Below are positions 1 through 10,803 of a stretch of 64,000 nucleotides of DNA, piece after piece. The DNA comes from Nymphaea colorata (taxonomy: Eukaryota > Streptophyta > Magnoliopsida > Nymphaeales > Nymphaeaceae). How positions within the stretch are numbered: position 1 is the stretch's first letter; each line of letters begins with the position of its first letter. The notes under the pieces are model-generated. The model saw only the letters and a list, made by a program, of their open reading frames with translations. It was not told the origin of the DNA and did not search any database. The translations under genes were made by a program, and so were the position numbers. The stretch spans positions 8,060,802 through 8,124,801 of the forward strand of contig NC_045145.1 in the NCBI RefSeq assembly GCF_008831285.2, given 5' to 3'.

Positions 1-26
1 TTTACATAAGAAAAAGGCTTTGACCA

Positions 27-223
27 AGAGTGGAGCCAGGATTTTTTTCAAGGGCGGGCCGAACAGTACAACATCTGGATCCAGGTAGGGCCAAACTGAA
101 TCAGAATCTAACCATACATGGCACAACTAAAAAATTTTAATTTTTTCAATGTAATTTTTTTTCCAATTGATTGGGGTGGGGCCATGGCCTAGGCGCCCCC
201 CCCCCTCCCTCCGCCCCTGGCTC
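27..223. mobile_element. Small inverted-repeat element, GGAGCCA family, copy 1
   Basis: About 197 bp with imperfect terminal inverted repeats: GAGTGGAGCCAGG at the left end and CCCCTGGCTC at the right. Both flanks carry TGACCA (21–26 and 224–229), which I read as a target-site duplication. The interior is AT-rich with a C-rich right end. Related copies lie at 21.5, 44.0 and 51.1 kb. No coding capacity is visible. The short duplications and GGAGCCA ends suggest a non-autonomous, hAT-like DNA element; this classification is inference. Confidence 0.55.
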
Positions 224-843
224 TGACCATCCTTTTCTTATAGCAGCTTTTATGGGTATGCATCCCTTTTGCTGATAAAGTTGGAAAATGAAAAATTATT
301 GCATTGGACGACTCAGTGCAAAATCTGGTTTTCACTGGATATCAGTGATTTGTGAGAAAATAACATCGTTTGCTTTGGATCGGCTCTTCATCAAGCGAAT
401 CGTCGGAAAGCCAAATCTATTCAAATCGCACACCCCAATTTTAATAACATTATTGGAGAGGACACAACATTTTATTTCCCTTGCAGTTAAATAAATCAAT
501 TTAGTTTGTCGTGGCTCTCAAATTTATCCCGATCAAGAGAGATGATCCTAGGATGTACAAATGATGTTCAAACAAGTTCCTAGGCTTGATTAAAACACTT
601 TGATGGGGAACGAAGCTAGGTGTATATGTAAGCAAATACAAGTTCCGTACCACAAAATCCTTTGCAGATTATGATATTTGAACATTGAAAAAACTGGTTA
701 AGAAGTAGGAGACAGATGGAGTCCAAGGGTTTACTAGAACCCTAGTTGGGCTTTTGGAGGGGCTGCAGCTGTCATGTCCAAATCTAGCAGAAGGGCCAAA
801 GGGGAGGGGAATGCTGGAGGTAGAGCTACATTGTGAGATTGAG
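224..843. other. Intergenic DNA, no gene seen
   Basis: AT-rich sequence with only short random reading frames. I see no recognisable protein motif, RNA gene or repeat boundary here. Confidence 0.5.
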
Positions 844-844
844 A

Positions 845-1302
845 GTAGGGCCTCGAGCACGACTCAAACTCGCTCGAAAAAACTCAGCTCATTCTTAACT
901 CATTTATAAACAAGTTAAGTTCAAGCTTACAAAGATAATCGAAACGATAAACGAGTCGAGTTCAAGTTTTAGGAACTCAACTCATTTATACTTGACTTGA
1001 ATCGTTTATACTTGACTCGACTCGCAAACTGGTACTTTGTATAATATTGCCAAAACCAGTTTCAAAGGTTACACAACTTTAACGAGTTAAAACTTGCACA
1101 AGTTACATAAGTTAATGCTTACACGAGTTAATACTAAACGTGTTAACATCTAAACGAGTTAAATGGGTTAAATGAGTCGAGTTCAAGCTCAAATTTGTGT
1201 AGTCGAGTCGAGCTCGAGCTTGCTATAAAGAACTCGACTTGAGTTCGAGCCGAGCTCGAGCTGGCCAAGTTCAGGCTTGACTCGGCTCGTGTGCAGGCCT
1301 AA
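845..1302. mobile_element. Inverted-repeat element with TAGG-CCT ends
   Basis: The left end TAGGGCCTCGAGCACGACTC and the complement of the right end (TTAGGCCTGCACACGAGCC) form imperfect terminal inverted repeats. The interior is full of short motifs built on CGAGTCGAG and GAGTTAA in both orientations, so the element could fold back on itself. No clean target-site duplication is visible. It carries no coding sequence and looks like a non-autonomous DNA transposon of about 460 bp. Confidence 0.5.
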
Positions 1303-1507
1303 TCAAGAAGCAATTTGATAACTGTCACATTGAACAGAACAGACAGGATTGTTTTGTTTTGTCTATCTTGTTATTAAGGTTATTTGTCCATAGCTCTAGA
1401 GTTTTAAGAATAGAACAAGATGTTATGTTTTGTTTGCCATTTGTTTTATGTTCTGTCTATCCTATCTATTTTGTCTAGTGTCTGATAAAAGGAATATATT
1501 ATGTTTA

Positions 1508-2090
1508 TTGATTTAATTAACAATAAAATACCATTTGCGTAGGCTGCTTTCTTAACTTTTTAAAAGGTAAAAATGGCCAACAAAATGGTGATAGACCATT
1601 GTTTAGTTGGTGTAAACGACAGGGGGGAAGAGGACAAAGAGAGGAACTATGGGTTAACTGAAACTAAGCGCTGCTTGTTTTGTAGAGTAGAGCATAGTTT
1701 ACCAGTACAGTAAACTCGCAAAAAAGATGAGCAAAAAGTGCAGAGAGAGGCTACCTCTTCTTCTTCCTTGATGAGGAAAAAGTGAAGTTGCAGTACATTG
1801 CAGACTCTCCCTAATGCCATTTTCGTCTCCACCGACAAGGCAAAAGTGAGGGAGAAGTTTTTCAGGAAAAGTTGTGATTCCTTCATCAATTATTGCTGAA
1901 GGAATTTGAAATGCTTGGAACCTTTTACTCTCCTCCTTTCTGGATCAAGAAACAAAAGAAACTAACCTATGGCTGCAGCTGACATCACCTTCAATCCCCC
2001 CCTTGTTTCCCAATCAATTCTGTTAAAAAATAAACAAATGAAACTAACCCATGGCAGCAGCTATAATGCCTATAACAGGAAAGGAAAGGC
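1508..2090. repeat. 585-bp repeat family, copy 1 (outlying)
   Basis: Diverged copy of the unit that forms the array at 3.1–7.9 kb. Shared landmarks in order are AATTAACAATAAAAT near the start, GGTAAAAAT, a block around AAAGAGAGGAA, a GGCAAAAGT block and a final GCAGCTAT block. It lies about 1 kb upstream of the array, separated by unrelated DNA and the polyadenylated Copia fragment. Short minus-strand reading frames recur in several copies but show no known domain. Confidence 0.65.
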
Positions 2091-2379
2091 CATTATGTAA
2101 AAGTTCATTTTGCCAAAACTCTAACTTTTATCCTATCATGAGTTAGAGTTCTGTATATTCTGATTTGATCCTACCAAAGCAGGGTATTCGTGGGAAGCTG
2201 TTTTGAAAAAGTTGGTTGTGCAAAAGGAAAACAATAAAAGGAAAATATACTATTTGCTCTCAATGTATATTAGTTTGTGTGCTGGACTAAATACAAGCTT
2301 TCTAATTTGGCTTGTTATTATACATTAGAAAAAAAGTTCAGGTTGGCCTTATTTTAAGGCAGTTAAGTGTTTTCAGATA

Positions 2380-2803
2380 TATAAATAAAACAAAAGATAT
2401 ATTCATATGATTGCTAACATTTTTAATAAAATGAATTCCTAATGATTTATCTAACAAGCATATAGCCCATATGAGGCTGAGATATATTTGAAAGATTGCA
2501 ATGGAAAACCATTGAATGAGAACCCTCGCTACAAACATTGAATAAAATTCAAGTTACAATGGATAAACCAATTATGGAAAACCTCTTAACTAAAAATTAA
2601 AGAAACCCACAAATAGTGAAAGCAATCTGACCGTCTCATGGCTAAGTGGGAGATGTGGGATAGTGGCCCTGAGCCCTATCTCTACATCTTGTAACTACAA
2701 GAGGGCCCACTTGCAGTTATAAGATTAAATAAGAAAACGAGGAGGGGTTACTCTTTCTCCCTTGGTGCCCTCCTCCATTTCATTGGAATAAAAAAAAAAA
2801 AAA
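2380..2803 (+). mobile_element. 5'-truncated, polyadenylated Copia fragment
   Basis: Reading + strand, 2434–2490 encodes a decayed match to the last residues of the Copia RNase H at 61.06 kb (KHIAHM, then RYI and a stop, against KHVAHM and RYI). It continues through the same 3' untranslated sequence, the same polypurine tract AAGTGGGAGA, and the start of an LTR (TGTGGGATAG at 2654, related to TGTTGGGTAG). After about 135 bp of LTR it stops in a run of 14 A (2790–2803) preceded by AATAAA. The left edge is approximate. A small internal insertion near 2505–2560 is present. It looks like a reverse-transcribed polyadenylated transcript, not a normal integrated element. Confidence 0.6.
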
Positions 2804-3130
2804 GGTAGAGCATAGGATCATGCATCGGCTATCCATCACAGAAAATGGCCTTGTGTCTACTACACATAGTTTCCAAAATGGGCATTAAATTTGGTTCCAT
2901 TCTTTTGTGAGAGACTTCAAGTTTGGGATTGGTTAACAGAATCAAGATTTTGGTGAGCAACAAAGGAAAAAGTAGATTTAAAATTTGCAACCAAAATCAG
3001 GTATGCTTACAACATATAGCATTTGAATGTATAACAGCAAACAAGCCAGATAGTATGCATCACTAGTTGACAATGCCTGTGTGGAGTAATGGTTTATGTT
3101 GATATATATATATATATATATATTATACTT

Positions 3131-3680
3131 ATTGAATCAATTAACAATAAAATAACATTTGGTTAGGATGCTTTTTTAACATTTCTAAAAGGTAAAAATG
3201 ACCAATGAAGGGTGATAAGTCATTGATTCGTTGGTGCAAATGAGCGAGGGAAAGAGCACAAAGAGAGGAATGGTAGGTTAACTGAAATGAAGTGCTGCCT
3301 ATTTTGGCGGGCTGAATGTAGGGACCAGTACAATAAACCACTCTTCCTCTTCCTCTTCCTCGATGAGGAAAAGCAGAATTGCATTGCATTGCATTGCAAA
3401 ATCTCTATGATGCCATTGTTGTCTCCACCAGCAAGGCAAAAGTGGGGGAAGAAGTTTCTCATAAAGAGTTGTGATCCATTCCTCAATTATTGGTCTAAAA
3501 TCTAAAATAGATGGAAACTTTCATTCCCCTCCTTTCTGTATCAAGACACAAAAGAATTAACCTATGCCCGCAGCAGAGAACATCCCTCCTCGTTTCCTGA
3601 TCGATTCTGTTAGAAAATTAACAAATAATACTAAACTACAACCGCGGCTATGACAACTATAAGAGGAAAGATGAGGAATG
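3131..3680. repeat. 585-bp tandem unit, copy 2
   Basis: First complete unit of a head-to-tail array. It begins with ATTGAATCAATTAAC directly after a (TA)n tract at about 3102–3124 and ends before the next (TA)n tract at 3683–3720. The start-to-start distance to copy 3 is 590 bp. No protein domain is visible. Confidence 0.7.
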
Positions 3681-3681
3681 A

Positions 3682-3682
<1 letters not shown>

Positions 3683-3720
<38 letters not shown>
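3683..3720. repeat. (TA)n microsatellite between array units
   Basis: Nearly pure TA dinucleotides separating copies 2 and 3. Equivalent tracts precede copy 2 and copy 4, so the tract appears to be part of the tandem unit. Confidence 0.85.
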
Positions 3721-3724
<4 letters not shown>

Positions 3725-3976
3725 AGTCAATTAACAGTAAAATACCCTTTGGTTAGGATGGTTTTTAACATTTCTAAAAGGTAAAAATAACCGATGAAGG
3801 GTGATAAGTCATTGATCCGTTGGTGCAAATGATAGAGGGAAAGAGCACAAAGAGAGGAATGGTAGTTTGATTGAAATGAAGTGCTGCTTATTTTGGAGGC
3901 CTGAACGGAGGGACCAATACAATAACCTTCAACTCTTCCTCTTTCTCGATGATGAAAATTAGAATTGCAGTGCACT
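3721..3976. repeat. 585-bp tandem unit, copy 3, left half
   Basis: Starts ATTGAGTCAATTAAC and follows copy 2 closely up to GCAGTGCACT, where the similarity stops abruptly at the start of a solo LTR. The right half resumes at 7005. Confidence 0.7.
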
Positions 3977-6900
3977 TGTTTGCATCACCAAAAAAACTAT
4001 TTTTGGTCTTTGAAGTGCTCTAGAAAAATGAGGTTTTATTTTGAAATGAGAAAGAAAGGGATTCTCCCATTGGTACGAGGATTGATCTTTCCTGACGTGT
4101 TCACCAGTATTAACCAATCCATGGGATATGTTTATTTTTAATGTATTTCATCTTGGCTTAGACATCTTTTTATTCTAAATGCGGTGTGGTATTTGACAAA
4201 ATATTAAAGATTCAATGTTTCAAATTTTTGAGAAAGTTTTGAAGAATCATTTGAAAATATCGAACACTTTGATTTAGGAAATCTTTACAAATATCATTTG
4301 AAAATCGTTAAAGATCGCTTTTGAAGTAGATTTAATGTTTTTTTAAGAAATTAAGTAGGTTTGGCTTTAATTAGGCTATTACCGAGTTAGAGCTCTATCT
4401 TATTTTACTTAAGTTCTTTTAGAGATGTGCATTTGTGATTTTAAGTGAACGAGGATGTATGAATGTATTGGTCCTACATGATTAAAAGAAAATCATTCAT
4501 TCCTACTATAACATTAATTTAAAAGCATTCATACTACTACATGCATCTATGTTTCTCATTTTTATTTATAAGATTATCATAAATATTTTTTGGAAATGGA
4601 ATGGAGTTGTAGACCATTAAGCATGATTCCAATATTGGGTCATTACTTGAGTTTTATCTTGATGAAGCCGAAAAATAAAAAATTAAAACCTTGGGTCTTA
4701 GAAGAAAATATTCAAAAGAATGGAAAAGAAGAAATGCTTTAATCCGAGAGGAATAAGGAAGAAAGAGAGAGAAAGAGATTTTAAAATAAGATTTTCAAAA
4801 AGAAAGAGAGAGAGGTACGTATACATATATGTACATTATATATATATATATGTGTGTGTGTGTGTGAAAGCTTGTGAGAAGAAAGTATTAACTCAAATGG
4901 AGAGGAAGAAGAAAATTTTAGAAAAAGAGATGTTTAGAAAAAGGAGACTCTAGAGAGGGAGATTCTAGAGAGAGAGATACCCTTATATATATTTATTTGT
5001 ATGTGTATAAGAATTTGTAAAAGAATATTTTAAATCATAAAAAAAGAAAGACAAAGAGAGATAATCATGTGCATGTATATATATATAACATGTGCATACG
5101 TACATACTTTTACGAGGGTTGAAATTAAGAAATAACTTGAAAATATCTAACTTCAATTTTTTATTTAGGCTGAAGAGAAACTTGGGTTCATGGAAGGTCC
5201 TAGGTTAGTCTCCAAGGCCTTATTAAAGAGGGTTCTTGATTTTGAAAATCTTTTAAAAACATGATTCCAAATATTTTTGTACATGAACATAAAACCATGA
5301 TTGTTTGTTACATGAAATATGTTTCTTCCACCATTGGGTATGAAAAAAAATCAAGTACGTAATAAAGCAGCCATTGGGGTTCCTGATGGGATGATTAAGA
5401 GGGAAACTAAACGTGAGAATGACATGAAGATGCATTTTCACATGTACATATTTGTGAGGGGCTTTCCTGGGTTGGACAAATCCCAACCTCAAAAATAATG
5501 AAAAGATCTTCATCGAAATACTCATTCTCACCGTGCATTTTCTCATTAATTAGGGAAAATTAATATATCATGCATAAGTATCATTTCAAACGTAAACAAT
5601 GAGTAAAGCAATATAACAAGCATATTTTTTGAAATAAATGAAATTTATTTCGCGTTGCTTATACTCCCAAAGCACTCAAAATGTAGCTCTCGACTCCAGA
5701 TAGGAAATGATTAGAGCTTTCTTGCACAACTATGGGGAGCTTTCCATGATTATGGGGAGGCAGCAAGGAGAATTGAAAAATGAAAACAAAATGAGAACTA
5801 CATATCTCTAATATCTTCTAATGCTTTATTGAAGAATTGAAACTTGAAGAAGAAGAAGAAAAGAATGGAGAAATGAAAAAGAAGAGCCAAATAATACTCT
5901 AAATCTTAAGTCAAAAAGCACTAGAAATTCTCCAAGGGTTATCTCCTACCCAATAAAGAAAATTGTGGGAGTTTTTATAGGGAGTTGTGGGAGTTTTTAT
6001 AGGAGTTTTAGAGGCAAAACTCAAAATTTCAATTTTTTTGAATTTAAAAAAAATTCCATGCAAATTTCAAGTATTTTTGAATAATTTTTAATTTTTTTAA
6101 TAGGTTTTGACTAAGGATTGACCATTAGCCCTGCAAATACCCCTTTGGCGAGTGGCAGGGCTAATGCCCACCCAACATAGCCAAAACCACCTTCCAAGGA
6201 GTGGATTTTGACCAAGAATAGGGTCTGCGCCACGCGCAGGCCCTGTCCCAGCTTGCTGTCGCGTGGCCACGCGTGATACACAATCACGCGGTGCACGATT
6301 GCACGTTGTTGCTCGACCGCACGGCGCGCGGCAGCACGCTGGCGCAGCCTTGCCATGCCGAGTTCATATAAGGGGCAGCAAAATGCCCCCCTTATTGTCT
6401 GGTATGGATCAGTAAGGTGCAGATTTCCCCTCAGCTTCCAAGAGGACGTTCACATAATAATAACGTAAAAGTCATATTAAAATATATATTTAAAAGGTTC
6501 AAAATGGTTTTTGTTGCAAACAGAGCTGACTCTATTATGAATGATTTTGGACTCGTTTTAGATCTGAATTGGGTTCAATTGGTCATCGACGAATTATATT
6601 GAGGGGTTTAAGTTCAAAAGCACATTTTTTTGGCGCAAGGACGAGACATAAAACAAAGAGAAGCTTTGTGCATGCGCGTGTAGTGCTCAATAGCTTCAAA
6701 TTTTGTTGTTTTGATCTTGCTTTGGATTTTGAGTTTGAAATTCTCAATTTGGATCTAAACTTGAGTTTTTGGATCTAATGCAGATATGAGAGTTAGATTT
6801 TGGATTTGAATCTCACGTCTAAAGTTGGGTTTTGAATTTGAATTTTGTGTTTGGGTTCAGACAAAGGTTTTTCGATCGAATAGTCACGAATTTGTTTTGG

Positions 6901-7004
6901 GTCTAAGATTGAGCTTAGGGTCTAAAACTTAAAATCCAAATAACTGAGAATTTCATTTGGGTGAATAAAATACAATCTTTTTGAAAAACTTTGAGGTGAT
7001 AGCA
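3977..7004 (+). mobile_element. Solo LTR (family B), 3,028 bp
   Basis: A long insert splits one tandem unit. It starts TGTTTGCATC and ends GATAGCA, so it has the TG…CA ends of an LTR. The flanking five bases are GCACT on the left (3972–3976) and ACATT on the right (7005–7009), which differ by two transitions and fit a decayed 5-bp target duplication. A TATA-like box (TATAAGG, 6367) lies about 2.4 kb in, after a GC-rich stretch with strong hairpins. The first 800 bp reappear inverted at 36.55–37.35 kb. No internal retrotransposon genes are present, hence solo LTR. The parent family is unknown; its length fits long-LTR Gypsy elements. Confidence 0.6.
6123..6166. other. Perfect 12-bp hairpin inside solo LTR
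   Basis: CATTAGCCCTGC at 6123–6134 and its exact reverse complement at 6155–6166 frame a 20-base loop. It lies upstream of the LTR TATA-like box, with a second palindromic stretch (AAGGGGCA … TGCCCCCCTT, 6370–6393) just after it. Confidence 0.7.
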
Positions 7005-7262
7005 ACATTGCAAACTCTCTAAAGGCAAAAGTAGAGGAAAAAGTTTCTCATAAAGAGTTGTGCTTCATTCCTCAATTGTTGGTTTAAAATCAACAATAGA
7101 TGGAACCTTTCACTCCCGTCCTTTCTGCATCAAGAAACAAAAGAATTAACCTATGTCTGCAGCTGAGAACACCTTGAATCCCTCCTTGTTTTCCAATCGA
7201 ATCTATTAAAAAATAAACAAATAATAGTAACCTATAGCCGCAGCTATGACAAATAACAGAGG
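7005..7262. repeat. 585-bp tandem unit, copy 3, right half
   Basis: Resumes with CATTGCAAACTCTC, the part of the unit that would follow directly after 3976. It ends at a (TA)n(GA)n tract. Removing the LTR and one target duplication gives a 581-bp distance from copy 3 to copy 4, against 590 bp for the previous pair. Confidence 0.7.

Positions 7263-7334
<72 letters not shown>
7263..7334. repeat. (TA)n(GA)n microsatellite
   Basis: TA dinucleotides with one short interruption, followed by a run of GA, at the boundary between tandem copies 3 and 4. Confidence 0.85.
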
Positions 7335-7850
7335 CCAATTAACAATAAAATGTCACTTGGTTAGAATGCTTTTTTAACATCGTCTAAAAGGTAAAAATAA
7401 CCGATGAAGGGTGATAAGTCATTGATTGCTGGTGCAAATGACAGAGGGAAAGAGCACAAAGAGAGGAATGGTAGGTTAACTGAAATGAGTGCTGCTTATT
7501 TTAGAGGGCCGAACTTAGGGACCAGTACAATAAACCTTCAACTCTTCCGCAGCGGAGTTGCAGGGCACTGCAAACTCTCCACAATGTCATTGTGGTCTCT
7601 GCCAACAAGGCAAAAGTGGATCAGAAGTTCCTCAGAGTGCTGCCATTCCTTCATCAATTATTGGTTTAACATCGGAAATGAATGGAACCTTTCACACTCC
7701 TCCTTTCTGCATCAAGAAACAAAAAAACTAACCTATGCCGCAGATGACATCACCTTCAATCCCTCCTAGCTTCTCAATCAATTTTATTAAAGAATAAACA
7801 AATAAAACTAATCCATAGCCGCAGCTGCTATCGGAGGAAAGAAAAGACTA
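7335..7850. repeat. 585-bp tandem unit, copy 4
   Basis: Begins CCAATTAACAATAAAAT and carries the full order of shared blocks to GCCGCAGCTGCTAT. It is the last recognisable unit of the array. Confidence 0.7.
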
Positions 7851-9569
7851 TTGTGATAATAAGAGAAACGTCTTAAAAACACATAACACTCACTTGGTTG
7901 TGTTCCCGAGTCCTTTCACAAATCCAGTCACAAGTTAAGAAAATTATAAGATTATAAAATTGAAATATATCAAAAAATTGTTTCTAATTGATTTATAACA
8001 TTATAAAGGTGAAGCAAATAAACTTTAAAACCTCGTGGAATGCAGGGCAAAATCAAAAATATTGAATTGGATTGAGATATGATATCAATATTCAAGTCTG
8101 AAATATAAAACAGATCATGGATTTGGATTTATGGATGTATTGATTGTATTAAAAAGAAAATCCTCAGTAAAAAGCATTTGCTCCTGGTAAAATCTCATTT
8201 AACATCAACGAAATGACATCTTGTTTAGCAAATGAGCCAATTGTGGGTGGCGTTAGTATTTTGAAAATTTCATAAATTATTTTGAGAATAAAACTCTAAA
8301 ATGAATGGCCAGGATGAGATCTAGCATGATGTGGATTCAAAGACATTTTTTATTTTGGACTATGGATTGGATTTAGATTTGAAGGTTGATATGCTATCTG
8401 GAATATAGATCCGGACCTGAAATGGAAAATAGATATTGAGATTTGATTGCAGATTTCAATCAAAATCCCAGGTCTAGAGCAAATAGTGAATTGGATCGCG
8501 GATATGAATCTTGTTAAATAGTTGGATCTAGAAATGTAACATGGGATGGCAGTTATATTTCGGTGTCGTCTTTTTGGTGCTTGTGATTGAAAGTAAATGT
8601 GTGTCCAAACATAAAGTGCTGCAAAATAATTAAACCTACATCTACCTTAGACTTAAGTGTTTAAAATTAATCCCAAATGCAAGTCAGATAAATCTTGAGT
8701 GGCACCAAACTAAGATGTGGAACGCACCGCATATACACTTGATTGGTTATAAGTTGTAATAGAATTCGAAACGATCTTCGTTAGGGTCAGGGTCAGAGCC
8801 AGGGGGCCGGCAGTGGCCGTGGTCGCCACTCAATTTTTTTTTTTTTTAAATAGAGAATTGATTCAAATGCATTTTGGATTTTGGATTGTGGATTGGTTTT
8901 AGATTTGAAGGTTGATATGGGATCTGGAATATATATCCAGACCTAAAACAGGTAACAGATATTGAGATTGGATTGCAGATTGGGATCAAATTCCAAAGTG
9001 TATTGCAGCTTGTGAATTGGATCCTGGATTTGAATTGACATAAGATAGTTGGATTGAGATAGGATATCGAGATTCAAATCTGAAATATAAAATAGATCAT
9101 GCATTTGGATTTGGTATATGGATTCAGGTACAAAATGCGGACTAGATCTAGAGCTGGATATAGCTGGGCATACCCTATCTGGGTCTTCCTAGAATTAGAC
9201 GGGTTCAGACTAGGGTTGACCAGAGCTGGTTGTAGTAGAGTTTTGATTGATGGTGAGCTTAGTAGAGTTTTGATTGAAGGCGAGCTCAGTCTATGGTTTG
9301 ACCAAGAATGACTGGGCTGAAGCCTAGTTGATTTAGCTTGACTAAAATAGGTTTGACTGGCTTCAGGAGACTTGAATTAAGCTGATTTAGGTTTAGATTA
9401 GGTAAAAGTAGGTTGAATTAGTATCTAAGCGTATGCTCTAGGTTTGGATTTGAACTGGGGAGAGCTGGTTGGGTATGCTAGGTTCGGTTTGGGAATGATC
9501 TAGGTTATGTGTATGTTTCTCATATAACATATAAACTTGGTTCTAATTAGTTTAAAGCTTAGATAAATA
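7851..9569. other. AT-rich degenerate repeat DNA, no gene
   Basis: Dominated by variants of GGATTTGGATTT and GATATTGAGATT. The same style of sequence occurs at 6.7–7.0 kb and, on the other strand, at 57.6–58.2 kb. A short GC-rich scrap at 8790–8830 (GAGCCAGGGGGCCGG) resembles the end of the GGAGCCA elements. No coding region is visible. Confidence 0.5.
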
Positions 9570-10035
9570 TCAAAATATTTTATTTTTTAAGGGACCATCG
9601 ACTGCCTTGATTAGAGACCATTAATTTCCATACATAACCTGCATATCCTACTGTTTATTTTACTCTTTGTTCAAAATGTAACTACACCGAGTAGGAAACT
9701 TGTTGTAGAATTGTCTTGGGGTAACTTCTGTATCTACTTAATTTCATGCAAATTAGTCAATGTTGAATTCGAATAAGTAGTAAGTAATCTGTTTTTGATA
9801 TTGATCAATACCTACCTAACCTTGAGCTCCTTAATAAAAAAAGGAAATGGTCCATGGGGGTGACAAAAAAAGGTACGTCTTTTCTCATGCCCGTTTGACA
9901 TTTTGTGGGTTTTCATTGGGTATGAAATCTTCAAATGCTCCTCCCATACTCTTGAATGAAGTCTTTCCTTTGCTTTCACCTTGTGGTCAAAAGCACATGC
10001 CCCCAATGTTGGAAATCTTGAAATTGAATTTAATG
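9570..10035 (+). repeat. Dispersed repeat D, copy 1
   Basis: Matches, in inverted orientation, the sequence at 41.75–42.19 kb over roughly 450 bp with moderate divergence. Landmarks are GAAACTTGTTGTAGAAT, CATGCAAATTAGTCAA, TTGATCAATACCTAC and GTCTTTCCTTTGCTTTCA. A shorter stretch also occurs at about 25.12–25.27 kb. No ends or coding sequence could be defined. Confidence 0.6.
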
Positions 10036-10252
10036 GCTGTGGAACTCGAGTTACCAGTGGTAATCAAATTTTGTATAGAGTGGATATTTATTTGACTGAG
10101 TAGATTGGATTTAAACGAGACAAAATCAGTCAGAGTTTTGCTTGATCTCTGCTTTTGCAAGTTGGAGAGAAGAGATAGATGCATAATTCATAGTAGGCGG
10201 TGATTAGGGGAAAGAGTACTCGTTGCACTGCTCGAACTTTGCTTGGCCCAAA

Positions 10253-10803
10253 GTTAAGGATGTCAACGGACCAAATTCGAATAAGATATAGCCTTAACCA
10301 TATCCACTTTTTTGGATATTCATATATTCGAATTCAAATTTGGATTCAAATACAAATAAAGAAAAAACATATCCGACTTCGAATTCTGATTTTTACAGTC
10401 ATATTTGAATCCAAATCTAAACTTGAAATCAAATTTGGCCAATTTTCAAAATGTAAGAATATTGGATATAGGATATTATTTTACAATAAATCTGATTTGA
10501 ATCCACAATGAAATATGATCGGATATTTATGTATATCTAATCATATGTCATTTATTAAATCTAAATCCCATCTGATTTCCCAATCAGATAATAATTGTTT
10601 TTTCATATCCTTTTTTTTTTGTGAAATGGTTCGGTCAGTTATCTTATCCAAATTCGATATATTGACATTATTAAATCTAAATCCCATCTGATTTCCCAAT
10701 CAGATAATATTTTTTTTTCATATCCTTTTTTTTTTGTTTCTGAAACGGTTCGGTCAGTTATCCTATCCAAATTAGATATATTGACATTTTTACACCTAGC
10801 CTA
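10253..10803. mobile_element. Possible inverted-repeat element with internal duplication
   Basis: The left end GTTAAGGATGTCAACGG and the complement of the right end (GGTGTAAAAATGTCAA) are weakly inverted. The interior is rich in TTCGAATTCAAATTTGG. It contains two adjacent copies of a unit of about 116 bp (10555–10670 and 10671–10789), each with AAATCTAAATCCCATCTG and GGTTCGGTCAGTTATC. No reading frame of note and no clear target duplication. Confidence 0.35.
10555..10789. repeat. Direct tandem duplication, ~116-bp unit
   Basis: Two head-to-tail copies, nearly identical apart from T-run length and a few substitutions. The unit runs from TTAAATCTAAATCCC to ATATTGACATT. Confidence 0.85.

Noticed and set aside
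1320-1490. Possible small inverted-repeat element (GAACAGAACAGACAGG and ATGTTCTGTCTATCC)
   Set aside because: The inverted similarity is weak and the ends cannot be placed.
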